Below, in pieces: positions 16,890-23,132 of a stretch of DNA of 34,633 nt. The notes beneath the pieces are model-generated. The model saw only the letters and a program-made list of their open reading frames with translations, did not search any database and was not told the DNA's origin. Within the stretch, counting starts at the first letter, position 1. The number at the start of each line of letters is the position of its first letter. Source of the DNA: Pseudomonas psychrophila HA-4 (GTDB taxonomy: Bacteria > Pseudomonadota > Gammaproteobacteria > Pseudomonadales > Pseudomonadaceae); assembly GCF_000282975.1 (NCBI RefSeq), contig NZ_ALJC01000121.1:1-34633 (forward strand). The letters run 5' to 3'. The translations under genes were made by a program, and so were the position numbers.

Positions 16890-17084
16890 ATGCTGATACT
16901 CACCCGTAAAGTTGGTGAAAGCATAAACATCGGTGACGATATTACGATCACTATTTTGGGAGTCAGCGGCCAGCAGGTCAGAATCGGCATCAATGCGCCG
17001 AAAGATGTTGCTGTCCACCGTGAAGAGATCTATCAACGCATCCAAGCGGGCCTGACTGCAGCCGACAAAAACGCTCAACCGTAA
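16890..17084 (+). CDS. rsmE: CsrA-family translational regulator RsmE
   Basis: A 64-residue RNA-binding protein beginning MLILTRKVGESINIGDDITI and containing VRIGINAPKDVAVHREEIYQ, the CsrA/RsmA signature. CsrA dimers bind GGA motifs in mRNA leaders and block translation; the Gac/Rsm small RNAs titrate them. The KVGESINIGD start, absence of the RsmA-type CAESL text and the C-terminal QAGLTAADKN tail match the RsmE paralogue of fluorescens-group pseudomonads. I chose ATG 16890, with AAGGAG 6 bases upstream; the frame could extend to 16860 but the conserved N-terminus fixes the start. The ribosome-binding site itself is an A-N-GGA motif (AAGGA), so autoregulation is possible, as is known for RsmE elsewhere. 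Confidence 0.9.
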   Translation: MLILTRKVGESINIGDDITITILGVSGQQVRIGINAPKDVAVHREEIYQRIQAGLTAADKNAQP

Positions 17085-17097
17085 ATCTCCGAGGTAT

Positions 17098-17137
17098 CAG
17101 CCCTTGGAGTGAGTGTCAGGGCTGCGTAGCCAGCCCT
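17098..17137 (+). terminator. Hairpin pair after rsmE (possible terminator or RNA structure)
   Basis: CAGCCCT occurs at 17098-17104 and again at 17131-17137, and its complement AGGGCTG lies between at 17118-17124. Two mutually exclusive 7-bp stems are therefore possible. No T-tract follows, so this is not a clear intrinsic terminator. The loop of the first stem contains TGGAG. Confidence 0.4.
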
Positions 17138-17381
17138 CCACAATTCAAACTATAGACTTGCCGGTACCTACCCCTCCCCCAGCTACCCCCCTGTGATTGC
17201 CGATAGATATTTCCTGTTAACTTGACATCTCAAGGTTTACGGCCACGCTCTATCCTCGCAGAAGACTCAATCCACCTGAATCACTGCGGGCCAAGGCGTT
17301 TATACGTTGTGACGACTTGAGAGACTCCTCCTAATGTCAGCCCTTTCAGGGCTGGACCTGTACCGTCAAGGAATGAAAGAC

Positions 17382-17927
17382 ATGTCCGATCTAATCGTAG
17401 TGGGATTTTCAGACACCGAGAAAGCCGATCGCGCCCTCACCAAAATGGTTTCGCTCAGCAAAGAACATTTGGTTGAACTGGAAGATGCGGTCATTGTTGT
17501 GCGCAACGCCGAAGGCAAGATCCATATCAAACAAAGCGTCAATCTCACCGCAATCGGGGCCACTTCGGGCCTGGTCACTGGCGGCCTTTGGGGCGCATTG
17601 GTCGGCTTGCTGTTTCTCAACCCGCTGGCAGGTTTTGCCATTGGCGGCGCCTTGGGCGCTGGTACCGGCGCGCTGTCTGGTTCGTTGAGCGACTATGGGA
17701 TCGACGATGACTTCATCAAGAAGTTGAGTGAGACAATCCCCAATGACTCTTCCGCACTGTTTGTACTGCTGCGCAAATTCCAGCCGGAAAAAGTCTTGAA
17801 AGAGCTTGAAGAATCAGACTTCAGAGGCAAGGTTCTGCGCACCTCTCTGTCGCCTGAGCAAGAGCAAAAACTTCAGGAAGCTCTGTCCAATAACCACTTG
17901 GCCGCCTCAGCTTCCGTGACGGTTTAA
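17382..17927 (+). CDS. DUF1269 family membrane protein
   Basis: A 181-residue protein of the DUF1269 type (MSDLIVVGFSDTEKADRALT), whose function is not established. After an N-terminal alpha/beta region, residues about 66-110 form a glycine-rich membrane hairpin (LVTGGLWGALVGLLFLNPLA then GFAIGGALGAGTGALSGSL), followed by a soluble part that includes ALFVLLRKFQPEKVLKELEE. The frame extends to 17334, but CAAGGA lies 9 bases before ATG 17382 and the conserved family N-terminus begins there. It is a single gene ending in a strong terminator. Members of this family are often seen among general stress genes, a loose association only. Confidence 0.82.
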   Translation: MSDLIVVGFSDTEKADRALTKMVSLSKEHLVELEDAVIVVRNAEGKIHIKQSVNLTAIGATSGLVTGGLWGALVGLLFLNPLAGFAIGGALGAGTGALSGSLSDYGIDDDFIKKLSETIPNDSSALFVLLRKFQPEKVLKELEESDFRGKVLRTSLSPEQEQKLQEALSNNHLAASASVTV

Positions 17928-17939
17928 ACCTGCCCCCCC

Positions 17940-17964
17940 CCGGACAACGACCTGTCCGGCTTTT
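17940..17964 (+). terminator. Intrinsic terminator of the DUF1269 gene
   Basis: CCGGACA (17940-17946), loop ACGACC, TGTCCGG (17953-17959), then CTTTT. It begins 12 bases after the stop codon and is preceded by a run of nine C (17933-17941). Confidence 0.8.
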
Positions 17965-17990
17965 CGACTGCTCGTGCCGGGCAGTCGAAA
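17962..17990. terminator. Second, adjoining hairpin
   Basis: TTTCGACTGC (17962-17971) and GCAGTCGAAA (17981-17990) are perfect complements around a 9-base loop. The stem starts in the T-tract of the preceding terminator, so the two cannot be fully formed at once. The 330 bases from here to ppnN contain only the weak small ORF at 18160-18261. Confidence 0.55.
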
Positions 17991-18159
17991 TCCTCAATTA
18001 AAAACCCTGCAAAGCCGACCGCTGCGTGAGAGCCTTTTGCCCTCGTTTGCGCCTGTGCGTCTTTCAACCCCGCATAACTCGGCGCAGAGACATTTCGTAC
18101 AGAGCCTAGCCTTATGCGCGAGCAGTGTTACTGTAACCAACGCTGCTAAGGTGAGGTTG

Positions 18160-18261
18160 ATGGCTCTGCAACATGCCTCAACCGAGGCGGCTATGCTTAA
18201 ATCGAATGAACCTAAAGACGTAAGAGTTGGGACCTCTCGCTCGGCAGATGCGGATTGCTGA
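18160..18261 (+). CDS. Possible 33-residue small protein
   Basis: ATG at 18160 is preceded by AAGGTGAGG at good spacing and opens a 33-codon frame (MALQHASTEAAMLKSNEPKD then VRVGTSRSADADC) that ends 58 bases before ppnN. The peptide is hydrophilic, with no signal peptide or recognisable family. The only support is the ribosome-binding site; it could equally be leader sequence of ppnN. Confidence 0.25.
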   Translation: MALQHASTEAAMLKSNEPKDVRVGTSRSADADC

Positions 18262-18319
18262 TAAAAACTGACAGAGCTGCGCCAAGCCATTTTTCGATCC
18301 CGCTCACAGGAAGCCCACA

Positions 18320-19693
18320 ATGGTCCAAAGACAAGTCATCAATGCTTCGGTCAGCCCAAAAGGCAGCCTGGAGACGCTTTCGCAACGTGAAGTGCAACAA
18401 CTGAGCGAAGTCGGCTCAGGCAGCAGTTACACACTGTTCCGTCAATGCGTGCTCGCCATCCTCAACACGGGCGCGCATGTCGACAACGCTAAAACCATTC
18501 TTGAAGCCTACAAAGATTTCGACGTCCGGATTCATCAGCAAGACCGTGGTGTACGTCTTGAGCTGCTCAATGCCCCAGCAGATGCCTTTGTCGACGGCGA
18601 AATGATCGCCAGCACCCGAGAGATGTTGTTCAGCGCCCTGCGCGATATTGTTTATACCCAGAGCGGCCTCGATAGCCCGCGCATTGACCTGAGCAGTTCA
18701 GCCGGTATCACCGACTATGTGTTCCACCTGCTGCGTAATGCCCGCACCTTGCGCCCCGGCGTAGAACCCAAGATCGTGGTGTGTTGGGGCGGCCACTCGA
18801 TCAACACCGAAGAATACAAATACACCAAGAAAGTCGGTCACGAACTGGGCCTGCGTAGCCTCGACATCTGCACTGGCTGCGGCCCTGGCGTGATGAAAGG
18901 CCCAATGAAAGGGGCGACCATTTCTCATGCCAAACAACGTCTTACCGGCGGCCGTTATCTAGGCCTAACCGAGCCGGGCATTATTGCCGCCGAGGCCCCA
19001 AACCCGATCGTTAATGAGCTGGTGATATTGCCAGACATTGAAAAGCGTCTCGAAGCGTTTGTGCGTGTCGGTCACGGCATCATCATCTTCCCGGGCGGTG
19101 CTGGCACCGCTGAAGAGTTTTTGTATCTGCTCGGGATCCTGATGCACCCGGACAACATTGACGTGCCCTTCCCAGTGATTTTGACCGGTCCCAAAGAAGC
19201 CGAAGCGTACCTGCAACAATTGCATGAGTTTGTCGGCGCAACGCTGGGTGAGACTGCGCAAAAGCGCTATCAGATCATCATCGACAACCCGGCTGAAGTG
19301 GCGCGTCAAATGACCGAAGGCCTCAAAACGGTCAAACAATTCCGTCGCGAGCGCAATGACGCGTTCCACTTCAACTGGCTATTGAAAATCGATGAAGGGT
19401 TCCAGCGCCCATTTGACCCGACGCACGCCAACATGGCCAACCTGCAATTGCGCAGCGACCTGCCACCACACGAACTGGCGATCAATTTGCGTCAGGCTTT
19501 TTCTGGAATCGTCTCGGGCAACGTCAAAGAGAAAGGTATTCTTCTGATCGAACAGCACGGCCCGTATGAGATCAACGGTGACCCTGCAATCATGAAACCG
19601 CTGGATAAACTTCTGCATGCGTTCGTCAAACAACACCGTATGAAACTGCCAGGCGGTGCGGCCTATGTGCCGTGCTATCGCGTCGTAAGCTAA
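18320..19693 (+). CDS. ppnN: Nucleotide 5'-monophosphate nucleosidase PpnN (YgdH)
   Basis: A 457-residue LOG-family enzyme, close to the 454 residues of E. coli PpnN. It splits purine and pyrimidine nucleoside monophosphates into base and ribose 5-phosphate, and the E. coli enzyme is stimulated by (p)ppGpp. The central Rossmann domain (about residues 145-330) shows CWGGHSINTEEY, GCGPGVMKGPMKGA and FPGGAGTAEEFLY, the last being the LOG/lysine-decarboxylase-like PGGxGTxxE active-site motif. Flanking N- and C-terminal domains specific to PpnN are present. AGGAAG lies 7 bases before the ATG. It is transcribed alone. Its product uracil could in principle feed the pyrimidine-degradation locus nearby, though that is inference. 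Confidence 0.93.
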   Translation: MVQRQVINASVSPKGSLETLSQREVQQLSEVGSGSSYTLFRQCVLAILNTGAHVDNAKTILEAYKDFDVRIHQQDRGVRLELLNAPADAFVDGEMIASTREMLFSALRDIVYTQSGLDSPRIDLSSSAGITDYVFHLLRNARTLRPGVEPKIVVCWGGHSINTEEYKYTKKVGHELGLRSLDICTGCGPGVMKGPMKGATISHAKQRLTGGRYLGLTEPGIIAAEAPNPIVNELVILPDIEKRLEAFVRVGHGIIIFPGGAGTAEEFLYLLGILMHPDNIDVPFPVILTGPKEAEAYLQQLHEFVGATLGETAQKRYQIIIDNPAEVARQMTEGLKTVKQFRRERNDAFHFNWLLKIDEGFQRPFDPTHANMANLQLRSDLPPHELAINLRQAFSGIVSGNVKEKGILLIEQHGPYEINGDPAIMKPLDKLLHAFVKQHRMKLPGGAAYVPCYRVVS

Positions 19694-19750
19694 ACAGCCA
19701 TCCCGAAGGGCTCGCTGAGCGAAAATCGCTTGGCTTGCCCGTCCAAGGCG

Positions 19751-20284
19751 TCACTTCAATGGCGTGAACTGTTTCACCGCCTCAAGCCAAGCTGGATCAA
19801 GCCGAGTCTGTTCAGTGTCGATGTGCAGCGCTTCCAGACGCGCCTTGTGTACATCAATCTCACGCACCATTTGGCTCAGCGCACTGGAATTGGCATCCAG
19901 TTGGTACATCTGGGTAATGCCCAAGTGATAAAAACGCAGCAGCTTCATGGCCGCTGCATCACCGGCCATCACCCCCGCCGTCACGTAATGCATCACATTG
20001 GTGACCTTCATCAAGCTGCGCTTGAGTTGCCATCCATAGACAGCCGGTGCCATCCAGGGTTGCGACCAGAAAACGTATCGCACCAGCGCAAGGGTCATGA
20101 CTAACGCAGCCAGCACACCTGCCAGATTGAGCTGAAAGTTGTCGCCGTTCGCAACACCCAACAGCATGACCGCCAACCCGGAAATCAGCATTGCCAATAT
20201 CGCAAAGAGCAGCGCGATATACAGCGTGCTACGCCGGGTTTGCTGACGATAAACGTCGGGGCTGAGCGGTTTTATTTCAAACAT
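19751..20284 (-). CDS. DUF3087 family membrane protein
   Basis: A 177-residue inner-membrane protein (MFEIKPLSPDVYRQQTRRST at the N-terminus). Two transmembrane helices are evident, about residues 22-44 (LYIALLFAILAMLISGLAVM) and 53-73 (LAGVLAALVMTLALVRYVFW), followed by a long alpha-helical soluble tail with VMHYVTAGVMAGDAAAMKLL. The pattern fits DUF3087, whose function is unknown. The frame is open to 20329; I prefer ATG 20284 because the preceding 15 codons are polar and the family begins at MFEI. AGGAG lies 12 bases upstream, a loose spacing. It runs head to tail after the endolysin-like gene, with only 46 bases between. Confidence 0.75.
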   Translation of the reverse strand: MFEIKPLSPDVYRQQTRRSTLYIALLFAILAMLISGLAVMLLGVANGDNFQLNLAGVLAALVMTLALVRYVFWSQPWMAPAVYGWQLKRSLMKVTNVMHYVTAGVMAGDAAAMKLLRFYHLGITQMYQLDANSSALSQMVREIDVHKARLEALHIDTEQTRLDPAWLEAVKQFTPLK

Positions 20285-20330
20285 CACGGTGATGTGGCTC
20301 CTGCGAGAAGGGGGCAATGTGCGCGGCATG

Positions 20331-21008
20331 TTACCCCAATACGCTCAGCGCCTCTTGATACACCTTCAAGCGTTGGGCATGCCCATTCAATCCACCATTG
20401 ATGGCCTTGGTCACACGCTCAAAGTCATCACCATCGGCCAGTACATTTACGCGCCGCGACGCCCAATACCAGCCTGCGCTCGCTACTGCCCACTGCCATT
20501 CTTGCAACAGCTGTGGGGTTATGAGTAATCGCTCATCAGAAAACAGTGCAAGGCTACACGCTCGATAGTTGCTCTTGCCGGTCACTTGAATCAAACCACG
20601 ACCTCGATATAACCACCCGTCCCCCGATGATTCAGGGCCATTGCCAAGCCGATCGCTGTAAACCCGGTTAGCAATCGCTTCAGGCTTTCGGTGCAGTAAT
20701 TGCGCGTCACTGTTAGGCATACGTCGCAAGCGACTGCCGTCCCTCACCAGAATGTATTTACCGCTGGAATCTTTCTCGGAGAAACGCATGCCCCACGTCA
20801 TTGCTAAACCATCCGCACTGTAATTAAGGTTTTCGAGGAGCATCGTAAAACCGGCGCTCTCGTGCCCGACTTGCGAAAGAAAAGCTGCCTGGCGCCGTGG
20901 GGCATTAATCTGATACCTGTCAGTAACGGCGTTCAGAAAGGGTAAGTAACTATCAACAAACTGTGCGCTTTCGGGAAACAACTGCACCATAATTTCTCGA
21001 GTTAACAT
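20331..21008 (-). CDS. GH19-type chitinase/endolysin-like muramidase
   Basis: A 225-residue protein of the glycoside hydrolase 19 fold, the type found in phage and tailocin endolysins and some chitinases. Visible features are QVGHESAGFTMLLENLNYSA with the likely catalytic acid Glu50 and a second acid near Glu59, ANRVYSDRLGNGPESSGDGW, and the GRGLIQVTGKSNYR substrate-groove motif. There is no signal peptide, so export would need a holin, a phage-like particle or a secretion system. None of these is adjacent, which leaves an orphan: a prophage or tailocin remnant, or a secreted wall-degrading effector. Translation from ATG 21008 has a weak ribosome-binding site (AAGAGTG). About 350 bases upstream are non-coding apart from one tiny ORF. 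Confidence 0.8.
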   Translation of the reverse strand: MLTREIMVQLFPESAQFVDSYLPFLNAVTDRYQINAPRRQAAFLSQVGHESAGFTMLLENLNYSADGLAMTWGMRFSEKDSSGKYILVRDGSRLRRMPNSDAQLLHRKPEAIANRVYSDRLGNGPESSGDGWLYRGRGLIQVTGKSNYRACSLALFSDERLLITPQLLQEWQWAVASAGWYWASRRVNVLADGDDFERVTKAINGGLNGHAQRLKVYQEALSVLG

Positions 21009-21110
21009 CGTAATTCACTCTTGATTAATACGTTCAAAAGTGAAGCACTTTCAGTCTTTTAAAACCCCTATCAAACACTTAAATAGAACTAACTCACCGA
21101 TAACGCAGAA

Positions 21111-21185
21111 TCAACTTACATCGCCCAGGGTTAAAACACTCATGGCGGAAAATACACTGGCTACGCAGGCGATTTTGATGTCCAT
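21111..21185 (-). CDS. Possible 24-residue hydrophobic peptide
   Basis: On the minus strand, ATG 21185 follows AGAGGAAG and opens a frame reading MDIKIACVASVFSAMSVLTL then GDVS. The segment IACVASVFSAMSVLTL is hydrophobic enough for a membrane helix. It precedes the endolysin-like gene by about 100 bases. No family is recognised; it may be a leader peptide, a tiny membrane protein, or chance. Confidence 0.3.
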   Translation of the reverse strand: MDIKIACVASVFSAMSVLTLGDVS

Positions 21186-21313
21186 GGTCACTTCCTCTTA
21201 GATTCGAGCCCCACTGCAGAGCGCTCTGGATGAGATGCAACATCTGCTTATCGCCTGGGGAGTAAGCGATGGTATGTAAGGACGGTAGAAAGCCATGGGC
21301 GCTGCTGTAGGCT

Positions 21314-21343
21314 GCGATCTTTTTTAAAAAATAAAAAGATCGC
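21314..21343 (-). terminator. Probable terminator of the MepB gene
   Basis: GCGATCTTTTT (21314-21324) and AAAAAGATCGC (21333-21343) form an 11-bp stem downstream of the mepB-like stop, with T-rich sequence on either strand. It lies inside REP-like text (GTAGGCTGCGATC...GCGAACAAGCTTGC, 21307-21356). Confidence 0.6.
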
Positions 21344-21368
21344 GAACAAGCTTGCACCTCTAGGGGGA

Positions 21369-21896
21369 TTAGACGCGAAACAGTCGGCGTATCTGTTCAG
21401 TACTCGCGTCCTCACCCAACGCTACGAAGTGCTGAACCTGCCACTGCTGGGTTTTAATCGCCTGCTTCGCCACAGGTTTGACCCAGGGCGGGTACACGCG
21501 CATTGCGCACTTCCCTCCCGTGCCGTTAAGTGACATCACACCTTGGGCGATGAGTGTTTGCTGATCAAATACAAACTGCCCGTGGTGCGATGCATCAGAC
21601 ACGCTGACCACGACAAAGGCAATTGCGTCTGTACTATCAAGCGCTGCGGGGGCGCTGCCCGCAGTGCGCTTCCAGAGTGTGACGAACTGCCCGAGCTTGA
21701 TTGGCGTGATTTTAGCTACACGAAACACGACCTGCTGCCCATCCAACTCCAGACGCGCAGCACCATACTCGGCACTCTCGGCTTCGCGTTGCGCGCGCCC
21801 CGTCAACTGCAAGCCCGCAGGCAGATAGACGTCCTGGATAGCCGCTATCAACGGTGGCGGCAGGTCGATTTTAGTCAAATGGTCGTTCAACGGCAC
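21369..21896 (-). CDS. MepB family protein
   Basis: A 175-residue protein with the MepB-family core: RLELDGQQVVFRVAKITPIK followed by GQFVTLWKR, then AIAFVVVSVSDASHHGQFVF and GTGGKCAMRVYPPWVKP. MepB was named from the Staphylococcus aureus mepRAB locus beside a multidrug pump, but its activity is unknown. The start is GTG 21896, with GAGGGG upstream; no ATG gives the full domain. It lies 29 bases after the small membrane-protein gene on the same strand, so both may come from the MerR-controlled promoter at 22364-22394. No signal peptide; cytoplasmic. Confidence 0.75.
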   Translation of the reverse strand: MPLNDHLTKIDLPPPLIAAIQDVYLPAGLQLTGRAQREAESAEYGAARLELDGQQVVFRVAKITPIKLGQFVTLWKRTAGSAPAALDSTDAIAFVVVSVSDASHHGQFVFDQQTLIAQGVMSLNGTGGKCAMRVYPPWVKPVAKQAIKTQQWQVQHFVALGEDASTEQIRRLFRV

Positions 21897-21925
21897 AGCC
21901 CCCGGCCCCTCAAATCAAGCCCCCA

Positions 21926-22336
21926 TCATGCCGTATCACAACGGGATCGCACAGGCAGTACCTGCGCAATGCCAAACACCACCTCCATCGCCGTAAACAG
22001 CAGAATCAGGTAACTCGCGCCCTGGCTCACTGCATACACCTGCCAGACCGCAAACAGCACTCTGGCACCAACATCGTAGTAACCCACCTGCCGGCTGGCA
22101 TGTCGTACACGCCATAACGACCACACCACCACGACGCTGCCCAGCAAGTTGGCCAGCATCATCTGGGTCGCATCCATGGCCGGGAAACCGCGTTCAAGCC
22201 CCAGTTGGACAGATACTGCGCTCAGCACACTGAGCACCAGCGCCGCCGTCCAAGGAGTCATAAAGCCGGCTGTTACGATTAAGTCATACCAAGCGCTGGC
22301 CCGGACAATTTTAAGGTTGGTGGTTGAGTCGATCAT
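21926..22336 (-). CDS. Four-helix inner-membrane protein under a MerR-type promoter
   Basis: A 136-residue integral membrane protein with four hydrophobic segments (around LIVTAGFMTPWTAALVLSVL, MMLANLLGSVVVVWSLWRV, ARVLFAVWQVYAVS and LILLFTAMEVVFGIAQVL). I do not recognise a characterised family, though the topology recalls DUF4345-like small proteins. GAAGG lies 5 bases before ATG 22336. It is divergent from the MerR gene, and its own promoter has the long-spacer design MerR proteins need, so it is the best candidate for the regulator's main target. The function might be export of or protection from whatever the regulator senses. Confidence 0.75.
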   Translation of the reverse strand: MIDSTTNLKIVRASAWYDLIVTAGFMTPWTAALVLSVLSAVSVQLGLERGFPAMDATQMMLANLLGSVVVVWSLWRVRHASRQVGYYDVGARVLFAVWQVYAVSQGASYLILLFTAMEVVFGIAQVLPVRSRCDTA

Positions 22337-22363
22337 TGCCTTCCCTCACTATCAAAAAAGCCA

Positions 22364-22394
22364 GCCTAAACCTTGGACCTAGGTCCAGAGTCAA
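22364..22394 (-). promoter_or_regulatory. MerR-type promoter with a 19-bp spacer and central palindrome
   Basis: Read on the minus strand: TTGACT (-35, 22394-22389), a 19-bp spacer, TTAGGC (-10, 22369-22364). The spacer holds the perfect palindrome TGGACCTAGGTCCA (22374-22387). Over-long spacers with a central dyad are the hallmark of promoters activated by MerR-family DNA distortion. Transcription would start some 20 bases before the membrane-protein ATG. Confidence 0.75.
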
Positions 22395-22412
22395 CACACA
22401 TGAGAGAACACA

Positions 22413-22775
22413 ATGAAGATCGGGCAAGTCGCCAAGCTGACCGGTACAAGTCCGGATGCCTTGCGCTTTTACGAAGAGAAAGGGTTGATTGACTCAACCC
22501 GCAGCGCCAATGGTTATCGCTGCTACGCACCCGAGACGGTGCAGTTGGTGGGGTATATCAAGACGGCGCAGCAACTGGGCTTTTCATTGGCCGAAATAGG
22601 CGAAAACCTGCCCATGCTGTGGTCTTCGACACAGGAGCCGCAAGCGTTGCTGGTGCAGATATTTACTCAGAAGCTGCAAATTCTAGATCAACGCATCGCG
22701 CAGATGCAGCAACTGCGCAGTGCTTTGGCAGAGCGGGCAATGCAGGTATGCCCGCTACTGAATGAAGGTCGCTGA
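22413..22775 (+). CDS. MerR-family transcriptional regulator
   Basis: A 120-residue MerR protein. The N-terminal winged helix reads MKIGQVAKLTGTSPDALRFY then EEKGLIDSTRSANGYRCYAP, followed by the dimerisation coiled coil (about residues 80-112, LLVQIFTQKLQILDQRIAQM). The ligand tail is very short (VCPLLNEGR) and carries one cysteine near the end, unlike mercury or copper sensors, so the inducer is not predictable. It faces the membrane-protein gene across a shared 76-base region and probably both activates that promoter and controls itself. GAGAG lies about 7 bases before the ATG. Confidence 0.9.
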   Translation: MKIGQVAKLTGTSPDALRFYEEKGLIDSTRSANGYRCYAPETVQLVGYIKTAQQLGFSLAEIGENLPMLWSSTQEPQALLVQIFTQKLQILDQRIAQMQQLRSALAERAMQVCPLLNEGR

Positions 22776-22859
22776 TCAACCCGGCGGAATAGTCGCCAAA
22801 ATACCGATACCGATGGTCAGTACTAAAAAACCACCTAAAAACCATGCCATCTTGCCCAT
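22776..22859 (-). CDS. Possible 27-residue membrane protein
   Basis: On the minus strand an ATG at 22859, preceded by GGGG about 7 bases upstream, opens a frame reading MGKMAWFLGGFLVLTIGIGI then LATIPPG, ending directly against the merR stop codon. The single predicted helix (AWFLGGFLVLTIGIGILA) with a positively charged start is typical of tiny inner-membrane proteins. I cannot assign a family. Support is the hydrophobic pattern and the ribosome-binding site only. Confidence 0.45.
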   Translation of the reverse strand: MGKMAWFLGGFLVLTIGIGILATIPPG

Positions 22860-23025
22860 AACAATACCCCGTCAAACATTCGTAATAAAACAGGTGCAGA
22901 ACATCGGCTGACAACACGCGAGTGATGTTTGAGCCTCGCGTTCTTGTCTGTCTCGAAAGGTTGGAAAGCATTTTGCACCTCGATCTGTACTCATAACAGA
23001 CGCAGATAAAGCGAAAAAATACGGA

Positions 23026-23128
23026 TCAGTTGCCCTATCAGGCTCTGAGTTGCCATCCATGGCACTGAGCAGATGAGGCGTTAGACGCGCAGCACGATGT
23101 GCTGGAGAGTGACGATCAGGGCAACTGA
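23026..23128. repeat. Inverted repeat downstream of the TonB-dependent receptor gene
   Basis: TCAGTTGCCCT (23026-23036) and AGGGCAACTGA (23118-23128) are exact complements 81 bases apart, ending 4 bases before the receptor stop codon. It may contribute to transcript end formation. The interval 22860-23132 has no other gene I can support. Confidence 0.4.
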
Positions 23129-23132
23129 GCCG

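Noticed and set aside
17222..17258. TTGACA...TATCCT as a promoter for the DUF1269 gene
   Set aside because: The spacer would be 23 bases, too long for a standard sigma70 promoter.
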